64,000 nt of DNA from Chersky-840 sp050011815. GTDB taxonomy: Bacteria; Actinomycetota; Acidimicrobiia; Acidimicrobiales; UBA8190. The notes under the pieces are model-generated. The model had not been told where the DNA came from. It made no database searches and saw only the letters and a list, made by a program, of their open reading frames with translations. Shown piece after piece: positions 50,368 to 58,265 of the stretch. The stretch is taken from assembly GCA_050011815.1 (NCBI GenBank), contig JBEKIJ010000012.1:1-64000 (forward strand). The letters run 5' to 3'. Made by a program: the position numbers and the translations under genes. How positions within the stretch are numbered: position 1 is the stretch's first letter; each line of letters starts with the position of its first letter.

Positions 50368-51579
50368 ATGTTCTTCTACCGAATCCCCGAGCCCAACCAA
50401 GCGCTTGTCATCTCCGGATCCAAAGGTGGCGCCGACGGCGCCCAGTTCCGGATCGTCACCGGTCACGGCACCTTCGTCGCCCCTTGGCGGTCGCGAGCAC
50501 GGATCTTGTCCCTCGATCTCTACGAGGCCGAGCTCGAAGAGAGCTGCGTGACCGGCCAGGGCATCCCGCTGACGGTCCAGGCGGTCGCCGTCTTCAAGGT
50601 CGCTGACGATTTTCAGTCCATCGCCAACGCCGCCCGGCGTTTCCTCGACCAGCAGGACCAGATGGAGTCCCTCGTGGGCCAGATCCTGGCCGGCCACCTG
50701 CGGTCGATCGTGGGCAGTCTCACCGTCGAGAAGATCATCACGGACCGAAACAGCCTGGCACAGGAGGTGAAGTCTGCGTCATCGGACGAGATGGAGAAGC
50801 TCGGGCTCGTCGTCGACGCCTTCCAGATCCAAGAGGTGGGCGACCCCTCGGGATACATCAAGAACCTGGCCGCGCCGCACATCGCCGAAGTGGAGAAGAA
50901 CGCCCGCATCGCGCAGGCCCAGGCGGACCAGGCCGCCACCGAACGAGAGCAGGAGGCCAACGCCCAGAAGGCCGGGTTCACGAGGGACTCCGAGATCAAG
51001 CAGGCCGGTGCTCGGGCCGAGGTCCAGGCCGCCCAGGCCGAAGCCGATCAGGCCGGGCCCCTCTCGCAGGCCAAGGCCGCCCAGAAGGTGACCGAGGAGC
51101 AGGCGGCCCTGGCGGCCAAGCAGGCCGAGAAGCGCCAGGCCGAGCTGGTCGCCGAGGTTCAGAAGCCCGCTGACGCCGAGGCGTACAAGACGGTCAAGTT
51201 GGCCGAGGCACAACGCGATGCCATGCGAGCGCAAGCCGACGCGCTGGGCGAGGGAAACCTCGAGCGGATCGTCGCCTCGAAGATGGTCGAGATGATGCCG
51301 GCCATCGTGGCGTCACTGGCCCAAGGTCTCAGCGGCGCCAACCTGAGTGTGGTGAACGGAGCCGAAGGCGTCGGACAGGTCGTCACGGGGTTGGTGGCGT
51401 CGGGACGATCGATCTACGACGCCTTGTTGTCGGCGGTTCCCGGTGCCGTTCCCCTGGCGTCAGCCGACGAGGTGGCCCTGGTGCCGAGCCGGGAGCTGGC
51501 CACCGCCCCAGACGGAGCGGTGCATGCGGACCAGCAGGACGGGGATGTCCGGGGCCCCCGGCTCCGCCCCGCACCCTGA
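50368..51579 (+). CDS. Flotillin-like SPFH (band 7) protein
   Basis: The 403-residue protein has an SPFH domain (residues 1-165: RIPEPNQALVISGSKGGADGAQFRIVTGHGTFVAPW, then SIVGSLTVEKIITDRNSLAQEVK) and a long Ala/Glu/Gln/Lys-rich coiled coil (about 175-300, from AEVEKNARIAQAQADQAATEREQEANAQ). A C-terminal part rich in Gly/Val/Ala follows. Flotillins scaffold membrane microdomains. There is no clear N-terminal membrane helix. The 40-residue disordered end is Pro/Arg-rich. Its start lies 30 bases after the NfeD-like gene, giving the known flotillin-NfeD pair. Confidence 0.9.
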   Translation: MFFYRIPEPNQALVISGSKGGADGAQFRIVTGHGTFVAPWRSRARILSLDLYEAELEESCVTGQGIPLTVQAVAVFKVADDFQSIANAARRFLDQQDQMESLVGQILAGHLRSIVGSLTVEKIITDRNSLAQEVKSASSDEMEKLGLVVDAFQIQEVGDPSGYIKNLAAPHIAEVEKNARIAQAQADQAATEREQEANAQKAGFTRDSEIKQAGARAEVQAAQAEADQAGPLSQAKAAQKVTEEQAALAAKQAEKRQAELVAEVQKPADAEAYKTVKLAEAQRDAMRAQADALGEGNLERIVASKMVEMMPAIVASLAQGLSGANLSVVNGAEGVGQVVTGLVASGRSIYDALLSAVPGAVPLASADEVALVPSRELATAPDGAVHADQQDGDVRGPRLRPAP

Positions 51580-51601
51580 GGGAGGGACCGGGCGACGCCG
51601 G

Positions 51602-52228
51602 TCAGTCGAAACTCGGCTTCCGGTCGCGGGTGCGTTTGACCTCGAAGAACCCGTCGGTGCCGGTCACCGCCAGCACGCCGTCCCAGAGGCGTCCCGCCGC
51701 GTCGCCACGAGGTATCGGTGTCACCACCGGACCGAAGAAGGCGTTGCCCTCCACGCTGATGATCGGGGTGCCGACGTCGAGGCCGACCTGGTCCATCCCC
51801 TTGTGATGCGAGGCTTTGATCCCCTCGTCGAACTCTGTGCTGGTGGCGGCATCGAGCACCGAAGGGGGGAGGCCCACCTCCGCGACCGCCTCGGCCAGAG
51901 CGACCTCGTCCCTCCGCTGCTGATTGTGAAAGCGCGTGCCCAGCGCGGTGTAGATCGGGAGGAGGACGTCCTCGCCGCGCTCGGCCGCGGCGGCGGCGCA
52001 GATTCGGATCGGGCCCCAGGCCCGCTCCATGCGCTGGCGGTACTCCTCGGTCAGCCCCTCGCCCTCGTGCTGGATCAGGTTGAGATACGCCAGTGACATC
52101 ACGTGCCAGCGGGTCGTGACCGGTCTTACCTGCTCCACCTCGAGCATCCACCGCGAGGTGATCCATGCCCACGGGCACAAGGGGTCGAACCAGAAGTCGG
52201 CAGCGGTGCGGGCAGGGGTGTCGGCCAC
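51602..52228 (-). CDS. DsbA-fold protein, mycothiol-dependent nitroreductase-like (first copy)
   Basis: The 208-residue protein has a DsbA-like thioredoxin domain with insertion: DFWFDPLCPWAWITSRWMLEVEQVRP at the start and VGTPIISVEGNAFFGPVVTPIPRGD near the end, the cis-proline region T-P-I. The redox motif has one cysteine followed by PWAW rather than CxxC. It resembles Rv2466c, a mycothiol-dependent nitroreductase of mycobacteria. GTG 52228 is used because the fold starts about 15 residues later. It is followed downstream by a convergent flotillin gene. Substrate uncertain. Confidence 0.82.
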   Translation of the reverse strand: MADTPARTAADFWFDPLCPWAWITSRWMLEVEQVRPVTTRWHVMSLAYLNLIQHEGEGLTEEYRQRMERAWGPIRICAAAAAERGEDVLLPIYTALGTRFHNQQRRDEVALAEAVAEVGLPPSVLDAATSTEFDEGIKASHHKGMDQVGLDVGTPIISVEGNAFFGPVVTPIPRGDAAGRLWDGVLAVTGTDGFFEVKRTRDRKPSFD

Positions 52229-52331
52229 CTCAGTGTCAACGCCCGGCACCTTGGGTGTGTTCCCCGGGAGGGGGATTTTCCTCGTGCCGGGCACACCACC
52301 CGAATCGGGATCCCGGCGCGCTGGGTTGGGC

Positions 52332-52772
52332 TTACCCGTCTCGCCCCGATGACCCCCGCCGAGCTCGGAAGGATGCATCTGCCAAGAAGCCCAGGCCGAT
52401 GCCCAACATCCAGACGTCCTTGCTGACGGCGGTCCCGGCCGGGCTCGGCCAGATGCTGCCGGGCTGGCGCAAGGCCGGGGTGCGGGCGTACATGGCCAGA
52501 AGGGAACCTGAGAAGGCGGTGAGGGCGGCGCCAGCGAGGGCGGTGGACACGAACGGCGACAGCAGGGCTGCTCCGGTGACGATCTCTCCCGCGGCGAGCA
52601 TCCGGACGAAGCGTGTGGGCGGTACGGACTTGAGCATCGGGAAGGCACCGGCGGCCATGCCGTGGACGGCGGTGGCCCGGGCTTCGTCGGCGTGCCACTT
52701 CTGCAGCCCGGCGTGCAGGATGAAGGCGCCGGTGGTGACCCGACCCGGCAGGTCATGAGGTTTCAGACGCAA
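52332..52772 (-). CDS. DoxX-like membrane protein
   Basis: The 146-residue membrane protein has four hydrophobic segments: TTGAFILHAGLQKW, FVRMLAAGEIVTGAALLSPFV, STALAGAALTAFSGSLLAMYA and WMLGIGLGFLADASF. The GAFILHAGLQKW opening is typical of DoxX-family proteins. Their roles are loosely linked to respiration or redox. The start is TTG 52772 with AGGAGG 7 bases upstream, an uncommon start codon but well supported. It lies 103 bases before the DsbA-like gene on the same strand. Confidence 0.8.
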   Translation of the reverse strand: MRLKPHDLPGRVTTGAFILHAGLQKWHADEARATAVHGMAAGAFPMLKSVPPTRFVRMLAAGEIVTGAALLSPFVSTALAGAALTAFSGSLLAMYARTPALRQPGSIWPSPAGTAVSKDVWMLGIGLGFLADASFRARRGSSGRDG

Positions 52773-52816
52773 GATGCTTCCTCCTGGAGCTGATCACGGC
52801 CACGTCCCGCCTGGCG

Positions 52817-53206
52817 TTAGCCGATGAACGACTCGATCTGCTTGACGAGCTTGTCCTCGATCTCGAGGTTCCACGCCGTCTCGGCCACGTCGACGACGAG
52901 GAAGAGATCCGACAGCAAGAGTGTCTCGAGGGCGGCCACGCCGAGATTCTGGAGCCATTTGCCGACGCCGATCCGCACCGTGAAGTCGTTGGGGTCGCCG
53001 GAGATGACGATCGTCAGGGCGCGATCCGCATCGACGACCCCGCGCAGGAAGCCGCCTTTCTTGGCCTGGATGACCGTCCCGTGGGAGCTCGGCGCCGATG
53101 TCGAGGTGGTGAACCCGTCGGACTTCAGGTACTCCTCGATCTTGGTCTGCAGTCCCCCCAAATCCGTGTTCTTGTTCTGGAACTGCTTGACCTTCTCACC
53201 GATCAT
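52817..53206 (-). CDS. Conserved hypothetical protein
   Basis: A 129-residue soluble protein that I do not recognise by family name. It has a coiled N-terminal helix (KVKQFQNKNTDLGGLQTKIEEYLKSDGF), a central mixed region (TVIQAKKGGFLRGVVDADRALTIVISGDPNDFTVRIGVGKW), and a C-terminal helix pair (VAALETLLLSDLFLVVDVAETAWNLEIEDKLVKQIESFI). ATG 53206 follows GAGGAG. The central part resembles small proteins found beside stress or zinc-ribbon genes in actinobacteria. No catalytic residues stand out. Confidence 0.7.
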   Translation of the reverse strand: MIGEKVKQFQNKNTDLGGLQTKIEEYLKSDGFTTSTSAPSSHGTVIQAKKGGFLRGVVDADRALTIVISGDPNDFTVRIGVGKWLQNLGVAALETLLLSDLFLVVDVAETAWNLEIEDKLVKQIESFIG

Positions 53207-53258
53207 GTCGTCTCCTCGCGAGATCTGGCTGATGATCCCACCCGCGGCGGCGATCAGT

Positions 53259-53891
53259 TCACCGCCGGGCTGGCAGCGTCTCCTTATGATTAGCCGACTT
53301 CTGCTCTCGAGATGGGTCAGCCCCGACCCGGGCCACGAGGGCGCCCGATCGGCGGGGCCCACGATCAGCTCGACTCGTGGCGGGGAAGGTCGGCGAGGGC
53401 GCCTTGGGTGAGGCCGTGAGGCTGTGGATGACCGGACCGCTCCACGCCGGCTCGGCGTCGTATACGAGGGCATCGGCGGCGTCCTCGGTCACGAGGCGGA
53501 CGGCGGGGATCCCCGCCGCGGTCGCTCCGGTGAGCTCGTTGCTGCCACCGTCCCCGACATAGATCGCCTCCGAGGGTGCGATGCCGAGCTGACGACACAC
53601 ACGCTGATAGAGCGAGAGATGGGGCTTGCGGTGCCCGATGACGACAGAGAACACGGTGGCATCCACGAACCGAGCGACGAGAAGGCTGGTCCACAGATCG
53701 GGCAGCTCGTGGGTGCAGTCGCTCACCACGCCCACCCGCAACCCGTGCCGGCGCAACCAGCCGAGCGCGGGGAGCGCATCGTCGCGCCGCGAGCGCGCGT
53801 AGGACTCCTCCACCTCCATCCGCACCGCACAAGCAGTGTGCAGCTGCGCCGTCGGAAGGTTGCTGTCGAATATCAACGCGCCGGGGACCAC
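53259..53891 (-). pseudogene. HAD-superfamily phosphatase, N-terminally truncated
   Basis: The 210-codon frame carries HAD motif II (VVSDCTHELPD), motif III (IGHRKPHLSLY, lysine) and motif IV (YVGDGGSNELTGATAAGIPAV), but motif I with the nucleophile aspartate is missing. The open frame starts directly with GALIFDSNLPTAQ. No motif I is found upstream in any frame, and the next gene begins 63 bases away on the opposite strand. Without the nucleophile it cannot act as a HAD phosphatase, so it is likely a 5' truncated remnant. The last 40 codons are basic and disordered. A non-catalytic protein is possible. Confidence 0.65.
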
Positions 53892-53953
53892 CGATATCCT
53901 CGCTCACCCACCGGCGGGCCGACGCCGCATGCCACGCCCTATAGCCTGGCAGC

Positions 53954-54589
53954 GTGGACACGGTCGAGGTTTTCGTCGATCCCAGCTGCCCTTGGGCATG
54001 GATCACGGCCCGGTGGATCAAGGAGATCACCCCGCACCGCGACCTGGCGGTGACGTGGCGCTCGTACTGCCTCGAGATCAGGGACGACTACGGCGTGGCC
54101 CCTACCGTGCCGGAGAACTTCCGCGCCGCGGCGCTCGCCGGTCACGCCCTCTCGCACCGGATGCTCCGGATATTCGAGGCGGCCCGGGCCCGAGCCGGTG
54201 AAGAGGCGGTGGACGCGCTCTACACCGAATGGGGCCGGCGCTTCTTCATCGACCATCGGACCGACGACGTCCTGTTGCCGGAGTGCGTGGCGGCGTGTGG
54301 CCTGGCCCTCGACCTCGTGGCTGCCGCCGAAGACGACAAATGGGACGGCCCCATCGTCGAGGCCATGGAGGTCGCCTACGCCTTCGGGGGGCCCAAGACC
54401 CAGACGCCGACCATCGTGGTGAGGGCCGATCCCCCCTACGGGTTCAAGGGCCCGGTCATGGCCCCGGCCCCGACCGGTGAGGCCGCCGTCGCACTTTGGG
54501 ACGCCATCGGCGTGATGGCTCGAGAGCCCGGGTTCTTCGAGATCACCCGACCACGCGCCAACCGACCGGTGACGCCCGCCCCCGACTGA
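53954..54589 (+). CDS. DsbA-fold protein, mycothiol-dependent nitroreductase-like (second copy)
   Basis: A 211-residue DsbA-like protein: VEVFVDPSCPWAWITARWIKEITPH at the start and TPTIVVRADPPYGFKGPVMAPAPTG near the end. It shares with the gene at 51602 the CPWAWIT motif, the cis-proline segment and the overall size, though the two are not recent copies. The likely family is the Rv2466c type, using mycothiol. Its helical insert has two further cysteines (PECVAACGLALDL). TAGCCT at 53942-53947 lies 6 bases before GTG 53954, so it is probably leaderless. Confidence 0.83.
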   Translation: MDTVEVFVDPSCPWAWITARWIKEITPHRDLAVTWRSYCLEIRDDYGVAPTVPENFRAAALAGHALSHRMLRIFEAARARAGEEAVDALYTEWGRRFFIDHRTDDVLLPECVAACGLALDLVAAAEDDKWDGPIVEAMEVAYAFGGPKTQTPTIVVRADPPYGFKGPVMAPAPTGEAAVALWDAIGVMAREPGFFEITRPRANRPVTPAPD

Positions 54590-54616
54590 CCCTCGCGCTG
54601 CAGCCCCGCCCTCCCC

Positions 54617-55405
54617 TCAACGCTCGACGAGCGTCCAGGGGGGATCGGCCGACCCGAGCACCACCGTGGTGCCGGCGACGGCGATGGTGATGACCAGGGC
54701 GACGACGAGGGGATAGACGGTCTGGGCGTGCACGATGAAGGCCGCACCCACGAGTGCACCGCAGAACATCGCCACCACCGTGAGCCCCCGGCGCCCGACC
54801 CGGGCCCCTGTCCCACCCGCGATGGGACCGTCGGCGGAGATACCGGTGAGGGTCATGGTGAGCACCGTTGTGGTCAGGTCGGGCACCGCCAGCTTCCGGG
54901 CCGCGGCGTTCTGGATCCCCATGGAGATGCCGAGCGAGACGATCAAGCCGTAGCGGAACGCCGCGCTCACCGGCGTGGCGCTCACCGCGGCCAGAAGGAC
55001 GGCGATGGTGACGAATGTGGCTTGGATGGTGACACAGGAGCCCAAGAGGCGGGCTCGGTTCTTGGCCAGCCGGGCGGACACCCGACCGCCCACCGAAGCA
55101 CCGAGGCCGAATGAACCCAGAGCTGCCAGCGAGGCCGGGATGGAGAAGCCCCGGGCACCGATCAGGGCGAAGGCGAGGAACACGACGTTCCCGGTCATGT
55201 TGGCGACGAAGACGTGGCCGAGCACCAAGTAGCTGAAGGAGTCGACCAGGCCGGTCACCACGGTCAAGCCCAGCAGCATGGGCGGAAGGGGCCCGTCGGC
55301 GCTCCCTCGATCAGGAAGGATCGTCTCTTTGATCTCGGCGAGGAAGGCAAGCACGATCCGCAGCCCCTGGATTCGGCCGAACAACGTCTGCTGGCGGTGC
55401 CGCAC
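54617..55405 (-). CDS. DUF1275 (YoaK-like) membrane protein
   Basis: The 262-residue protein has six or so hydrophobic segments: LLGLTVVTGLVDSFSYLVLGHVFVANMTGNVVFLAFAL is the DUF1275 signature at about residues 44-80, followed by helices through AFRYGLIVSLGISMGIQNAAARKLAVPDLTTTVLTMTLTG. YoaK-type proteins are membrane proteins of unknown function, possibly transporters. The start codon is GTG 55405 in the open frame; the true start could be nearer the first helix. It is divergent from the ABC exporter genes. Confidence 0.85.
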   Translation of the reverse strand: MRHRQQTLFGRIQGLRIVLAFLAEIKETILPDRGSADGPLPPMLLGLTVVTGLVDSFSYLVLGHVFVANMTGNVVFLAFALIGARGFSIPASLAALGSFGLGASVGGRVSARLAKNRARLLGSCVTIQATFVTIAVLLAAVSATPVSAAFRYGLIVSLGISMGIQNAAARKLAVPDLTTTVLTMTLTGISADGPIAGGTGARVGRRGLTVVAMFCGALVGAAFIVHAQTVYPLVVALVITIAVAGTTVVLGSADPPWTLVER

Positions 55406-55553
55406 GATGCTATTGGAAGAGAGAGGGACTGAGAAGCGGGCATCGGCATGTCAGTCGCAGAGGGGTACCATCGCTGGACGGTGCGCCAGGGAGTGCCGAC
55501 ATCAGCCGGCGACGCGCTCGCGCTGCGGCGCCAAGACGCCGGAAGGGGGTCGC

Positions 55554-56489
55554 GTGGCGACGGTTTCGGTTGAGGACCTGAGCAAGCGTTACGGCGAGGT
55601 CGACGCGGTGATCGACGTCAGTTTCGAGGTGCAGCAGGGGGAGGTGTTCGCCCTGCTCGGACCCAACGGCGCCGGCAAGACCACCACCATCGAGATTCTC
55701 GAAGGTTTCCGCCGTCGCGACCATGGCCGGGTCAATGTGCTCGGCTACGACCCCGCCAATTCCGCCACCAGTCGGCAACTGCGCGAGCGTCTCGGCGTCG
55801 TCCTGCAGGAGCTGGCTGTCGAGCCCTTCCTGTCGGTCCGCCAGGCGCTCACCCGGAATGCCGGCTACTACCCGAGGCCTCGTCCGGTGGACGAGGTGCT
55901 CGAGTTGGTCGGGCTCGGCTCCAAGGCCAACGCCAGGGTCAAGACGCTTTCCGGTGGCCAGCAACGCCGTCTCGATCTGGGCCTGGGAATCATCGGCAAC
56001 CCCGAGCTGCTGGTGCTCGACGAGCCCACCACCGGGTTCGACCCGACAGCTCGCCGCGGTGCCTGGGACCTGGTGCGGTCGATGACGGGCGGCGGCACCA
56101 CGATCATCCTCACCACCCACTACATGGACGAGGCCGAAGCCCTGGCCGATCGCGTGGCGGTGATCAACGCCGGCCGGATCATCGCCGAGGGCCCGCCCGA
56201 ATCCCTGGGTGGGCGGGACGTGGGAGACGTCACCATCCGGTTCAGGCTTCCTCCCACGACCACGGCGACCGACCTTCCCGTGCCCGCCACGGTTGCAGAC
56301 AGCGGGGCCATCGAGATCAGGACGACGAAAGAGATCGAGGTCCTGGCCACCCTGACGAACTGGGCACTCCGGGAAGAGATCGGTCTGATCGGTCTCACCG
56401 TGGAGCGTCTCACCCTCGAAGACGTGTACCTGCGTCTCACCGGGTACGGGTCCGACGCCGAGGCGGCCCCGTCGGGGATCGGGGCATGA
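55554..56489 (+). CDS. ABC transporter ATP-binding protein (ABC-2 exporter type)
   Basis: A 311-residue ATPase with Walker A LLGPNGAGKTTTIEIL, Q-loop VVLQELAVEP, signature LSGGQQRRLDL, Walker B LLVLDEPTTGFDP and the switch histidine in LTTHYMDEAE. The C-terminal 80 residues follow the pattern of DrrA-type ATPases. It powers export of a lipid, drug or peptide with the next gene's permease, whose start overlaps this stop by 4 bases. GTG 55554 is preceded by GGAAGGGGG. It is convergent with a second such exporter on the minus strand. Confidence 0.92.
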   Translation: MATVSVEDLSKRYGEVDAVIDVSFEVQQGEVFALLGPNGAGKTTTIEILEGFRRRDHGRVNVLGYDPANSATSRQLRERLGVVLQELAVEPFLSVRQALTRNAGYYPRPRPVDEVLELVGLGSKANARVKTLSGGQQRRLDLGLGIIGNPELLVLDEPTTGFDPTARRGAWDLVRSMTGGGTTIILTTHYMDEAEALADRVAVINAGRIIAEGPPESLGGRDVGDVTIRFRLPPTTTATDLPVPATVADSGAIEIRTTKEIEVLATLTNWALREEIGLIGLTVERLTLEDVYLRLTGYGSDAEAAPSGIGA

Positions 56490-57331
56490 GCGCGGTCACC
56501 GGCACCGGCGGTCGTCGGGGCCTCTACGACCTGCGCCTGGTGGCGCGCCAGGTCCGCTACGAGCAGTTGGGGTTCTGGCTCAACCCGGTGGCGGCGGTGT
56601 TCACCATCGTGTTCTCGGTCGTCTTCCTCGTGCTGTTGGCCGCCACCGCCGGCAACTCGCGAATTGCCTTTCTGGGAAACATTCGCGCCGTCCGCTACTA
56701 CGTGCCGTCCTTTGCCGCCTATGGCGTCATGTCGGCCTGCTTCAACATGCTGACGATCTCGATCGTCGTGCGGCGGGAGATGGGACTGCTCAAGCGGGTC
56801 AGACTCTCTCCCCTTCCGACCTGGGTGATGCTGGCGGCGATCTTCATCAACGCCTTGATCATCTCCATCGTCCAGGTGGTCATCGTGGTGCTCCTCGGCA
56901 GGTTCGCCTACCACGTGGCCTTCCCCCCCAACATGGCGGCGCTGGTCGTGGCGGTGGTGGTCGGGGCGATCTGTTTCACCTCGCTCGGGATCGCCATCAG
57001 CACGTTCATCCCCAATCAGGAGGCGGCGGGGCCGGTGGTGAGCATCATCTTCTTCATCTTGCTGTTCCTGGCCGGGCTCTACTACCCGATCCAGAACAGC
57101 TCCGGCCTGGCGCAGTTCTCGAGGTACTTCCCGGTGCGGCACATGATCACCGCCACCGTGGCGCCCTTCCTGGCCGACAAGAGCAGTGCGGCGTGGTCGT
57201 GGGACGACATCCGGGTCATGGCCTATTGGGCCGTGGGGGGCATGGTCGTCGCCGTCCGGCGTTGGAGCTGGGCGCCCCGCCGGAGCGATCCCGGTCGGAA
57301 GTGGGCCTCCCCCTTCGCCAAGCGGGGATGA
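56486..57331 (+). CDS. ABC-2 type transporter permease
   Basis: The 281-residue permease has six membrane segments, including PVAAVFTIVFSVVFLVLLAATA, MLTISIVVRREMGLLKRVRLSPLP (the E-loop-like coupling segment), WVMLAAIFINALIISIVQVVIVVLLG and GPVVSIIFFILLFLAGLYYP. It forms a dimer exporter with the ATPase upstream. The last helix reads WAVGGMVVAVRR and is shorter than usual, then a basic tail. It is convergent with the permease at 57372, with only 40 bases between their stops. Substrate unknown. Confidence 0.88.
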   Translation: MSAVTGTGGRRGLYDLRLVARQVRYEQLGFWLNPVAAVFTIVFSVVFLVLLAATAGNSRIAFLGNIRAVRYYVPSFAAYGVMSACFNMLTISIVVRREMGLLKRVRLSPLPTWVMLAAIFINALIISIVQVVIVVLLGRFAYHVAFPPNMAALVVAVVVGAICFTSLGIAISTFIPNQEAAGPVVSIIFFILLFLAGLYYPIQNSSGLAQFSRYFPVRHMITATVAPFLADKSSAAWSWDDIRVMAYWAVGGMVVAVRRWSWAPRRSDPGRKWASPFAKRG

Positions 57332-57371
57332 ATCCCGCGGAGCCGGGCCGGTGCGCCGGGGCGGCGGCGGC

Positions 57372-58265
57372 TCAGGCCAGGACGCGGCGGCGGAAGTTGC
57401 GCAGGCCGATGCGGAGGAAGAGGGTGCAGAACCCGATGAGGACCGGGTAGATGACATAGAGGTGCATGTGCTGGGCGTTGGTGAAGGCGGCGCGCATGCC
57501 CTCGTTCACATAGATGAGCGGATTGACGAGCACGATGGTCTGGAGCCAGTGCCAGGACCCCACCTTCACGGGGACGAGGCGGGTCCACTGGTAGTAGGTG
57601 CCGCCCAGGAAAGTGATGGGAAGGACGACGAACCCGAACATCAGCCCGATGTTGCGGGGTTCGAAGCTGGTGCCGAGCACGAGGCCCAGCGACGCCATGG
57701 CCACACAGGAGATGGGGACCAGGGTGAGGATGTACCACCAGTGCAGGTTGATGTGGGCCTCCACACCGCCGGCGTGGACCACCGAGGCGATGGGGAGGAC
57801 GATGACCGCCGAGATCACGCCCTGCATGGCTCCCGACAGAACCTTGGCCATCGCCACCAACCAGATGGGACAGGGTGCCTGGACACGGTCCTCGATCTCG
57901 CGGGTGAACCCGAACTCCTGCGACATTTGCAGTGCCACGGCTTGGACGCCCTGGAACATGATGGAGATCCCCACCACGCCGGGAACGAGGACGGTGGCGA
58001 ATGCCGATGAAGCCGCTCCCGCGCTCCGGCTGCCGCTCCCCCCGACGGCCTGCCCGATCTTGGGGAAGACGTAGAGGAAGACGAAGCAGAGAAGGAAGGG
58101 CTGCACCACCGTGCGGATCACGAACTCGATCTTGTGCTTCCACAGCACCACCAGGTCGCGCAGGATCAGGGCGCGCAGGGCGATGCGGCTGGCCGACGTG
58201 GCGGTGCGCATCGGCGTGGTGGCGATGGGGGAGTGGCCGGCCGGGCTCGGTACGGTCGTCGTCAT
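57372..58265 (-). CDS. ABC-2 type transporter permease (DrrB-like)
   Basis: The 297-residue permease has six membrane segments: FVIRTVVQPFLLCFVFLYVFP at the start, the coupling EFGFTREIEDRVQAPCPIWLVAMAKVLSGAMQGVISAVIVLPIA, then SCVAMASLGLVLGTSF and VVLPITFLGGTYYQWT. It belongs to the ABC-2 (DrrB) family and pairs with the ATPase gene, which overlaps it by a single base (TGATG). The type is typical of drug or lipid exporters. It starts at ATG 58265. Confidence 0.88.
   Translation of the reverse strand: MTTTVPSPAGHSPIATTPMRTATSASRIALRALILRDLVVLWKHKIEFVIRTVVQPFLLCFVFLYVFPKIGQAVGGSGSRSAGAASSAFATVLVPGVVGISIMFQGVQAVALQMSQEFGFTREIEDRVQAPCPIWLVAMAKVLSGAMQGVISAVIVLPIASVVHAGGVEAHINLHWWYILTLVPISCVAMASLGLVLGTSFEPRNIGLMFGFVVLPITFLGGTYYQWTRLVPVKVGSWHWLQTIVLVNPLIYVNEGMRAAFTNAQHMHLYVIYPVLIGFCTLFLRIGLRNFRRRVLA

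Noticed and set aside
53206..53473. Upstream in-frame extension of the hypothetical gene at 52817 to 53473
   Set aside because: It overlaps the HAD remnant, is Pro/Arg-rich, and the ATG at 53206 has a strong Shine-Dalgarno.
53892..54030. The missing N-terminal part of the HAD gene in another frame upstream
   Set aside because: All three minus-strand frames were read and none has a D-x-D motif. They are the antisense of the DsbA gene.
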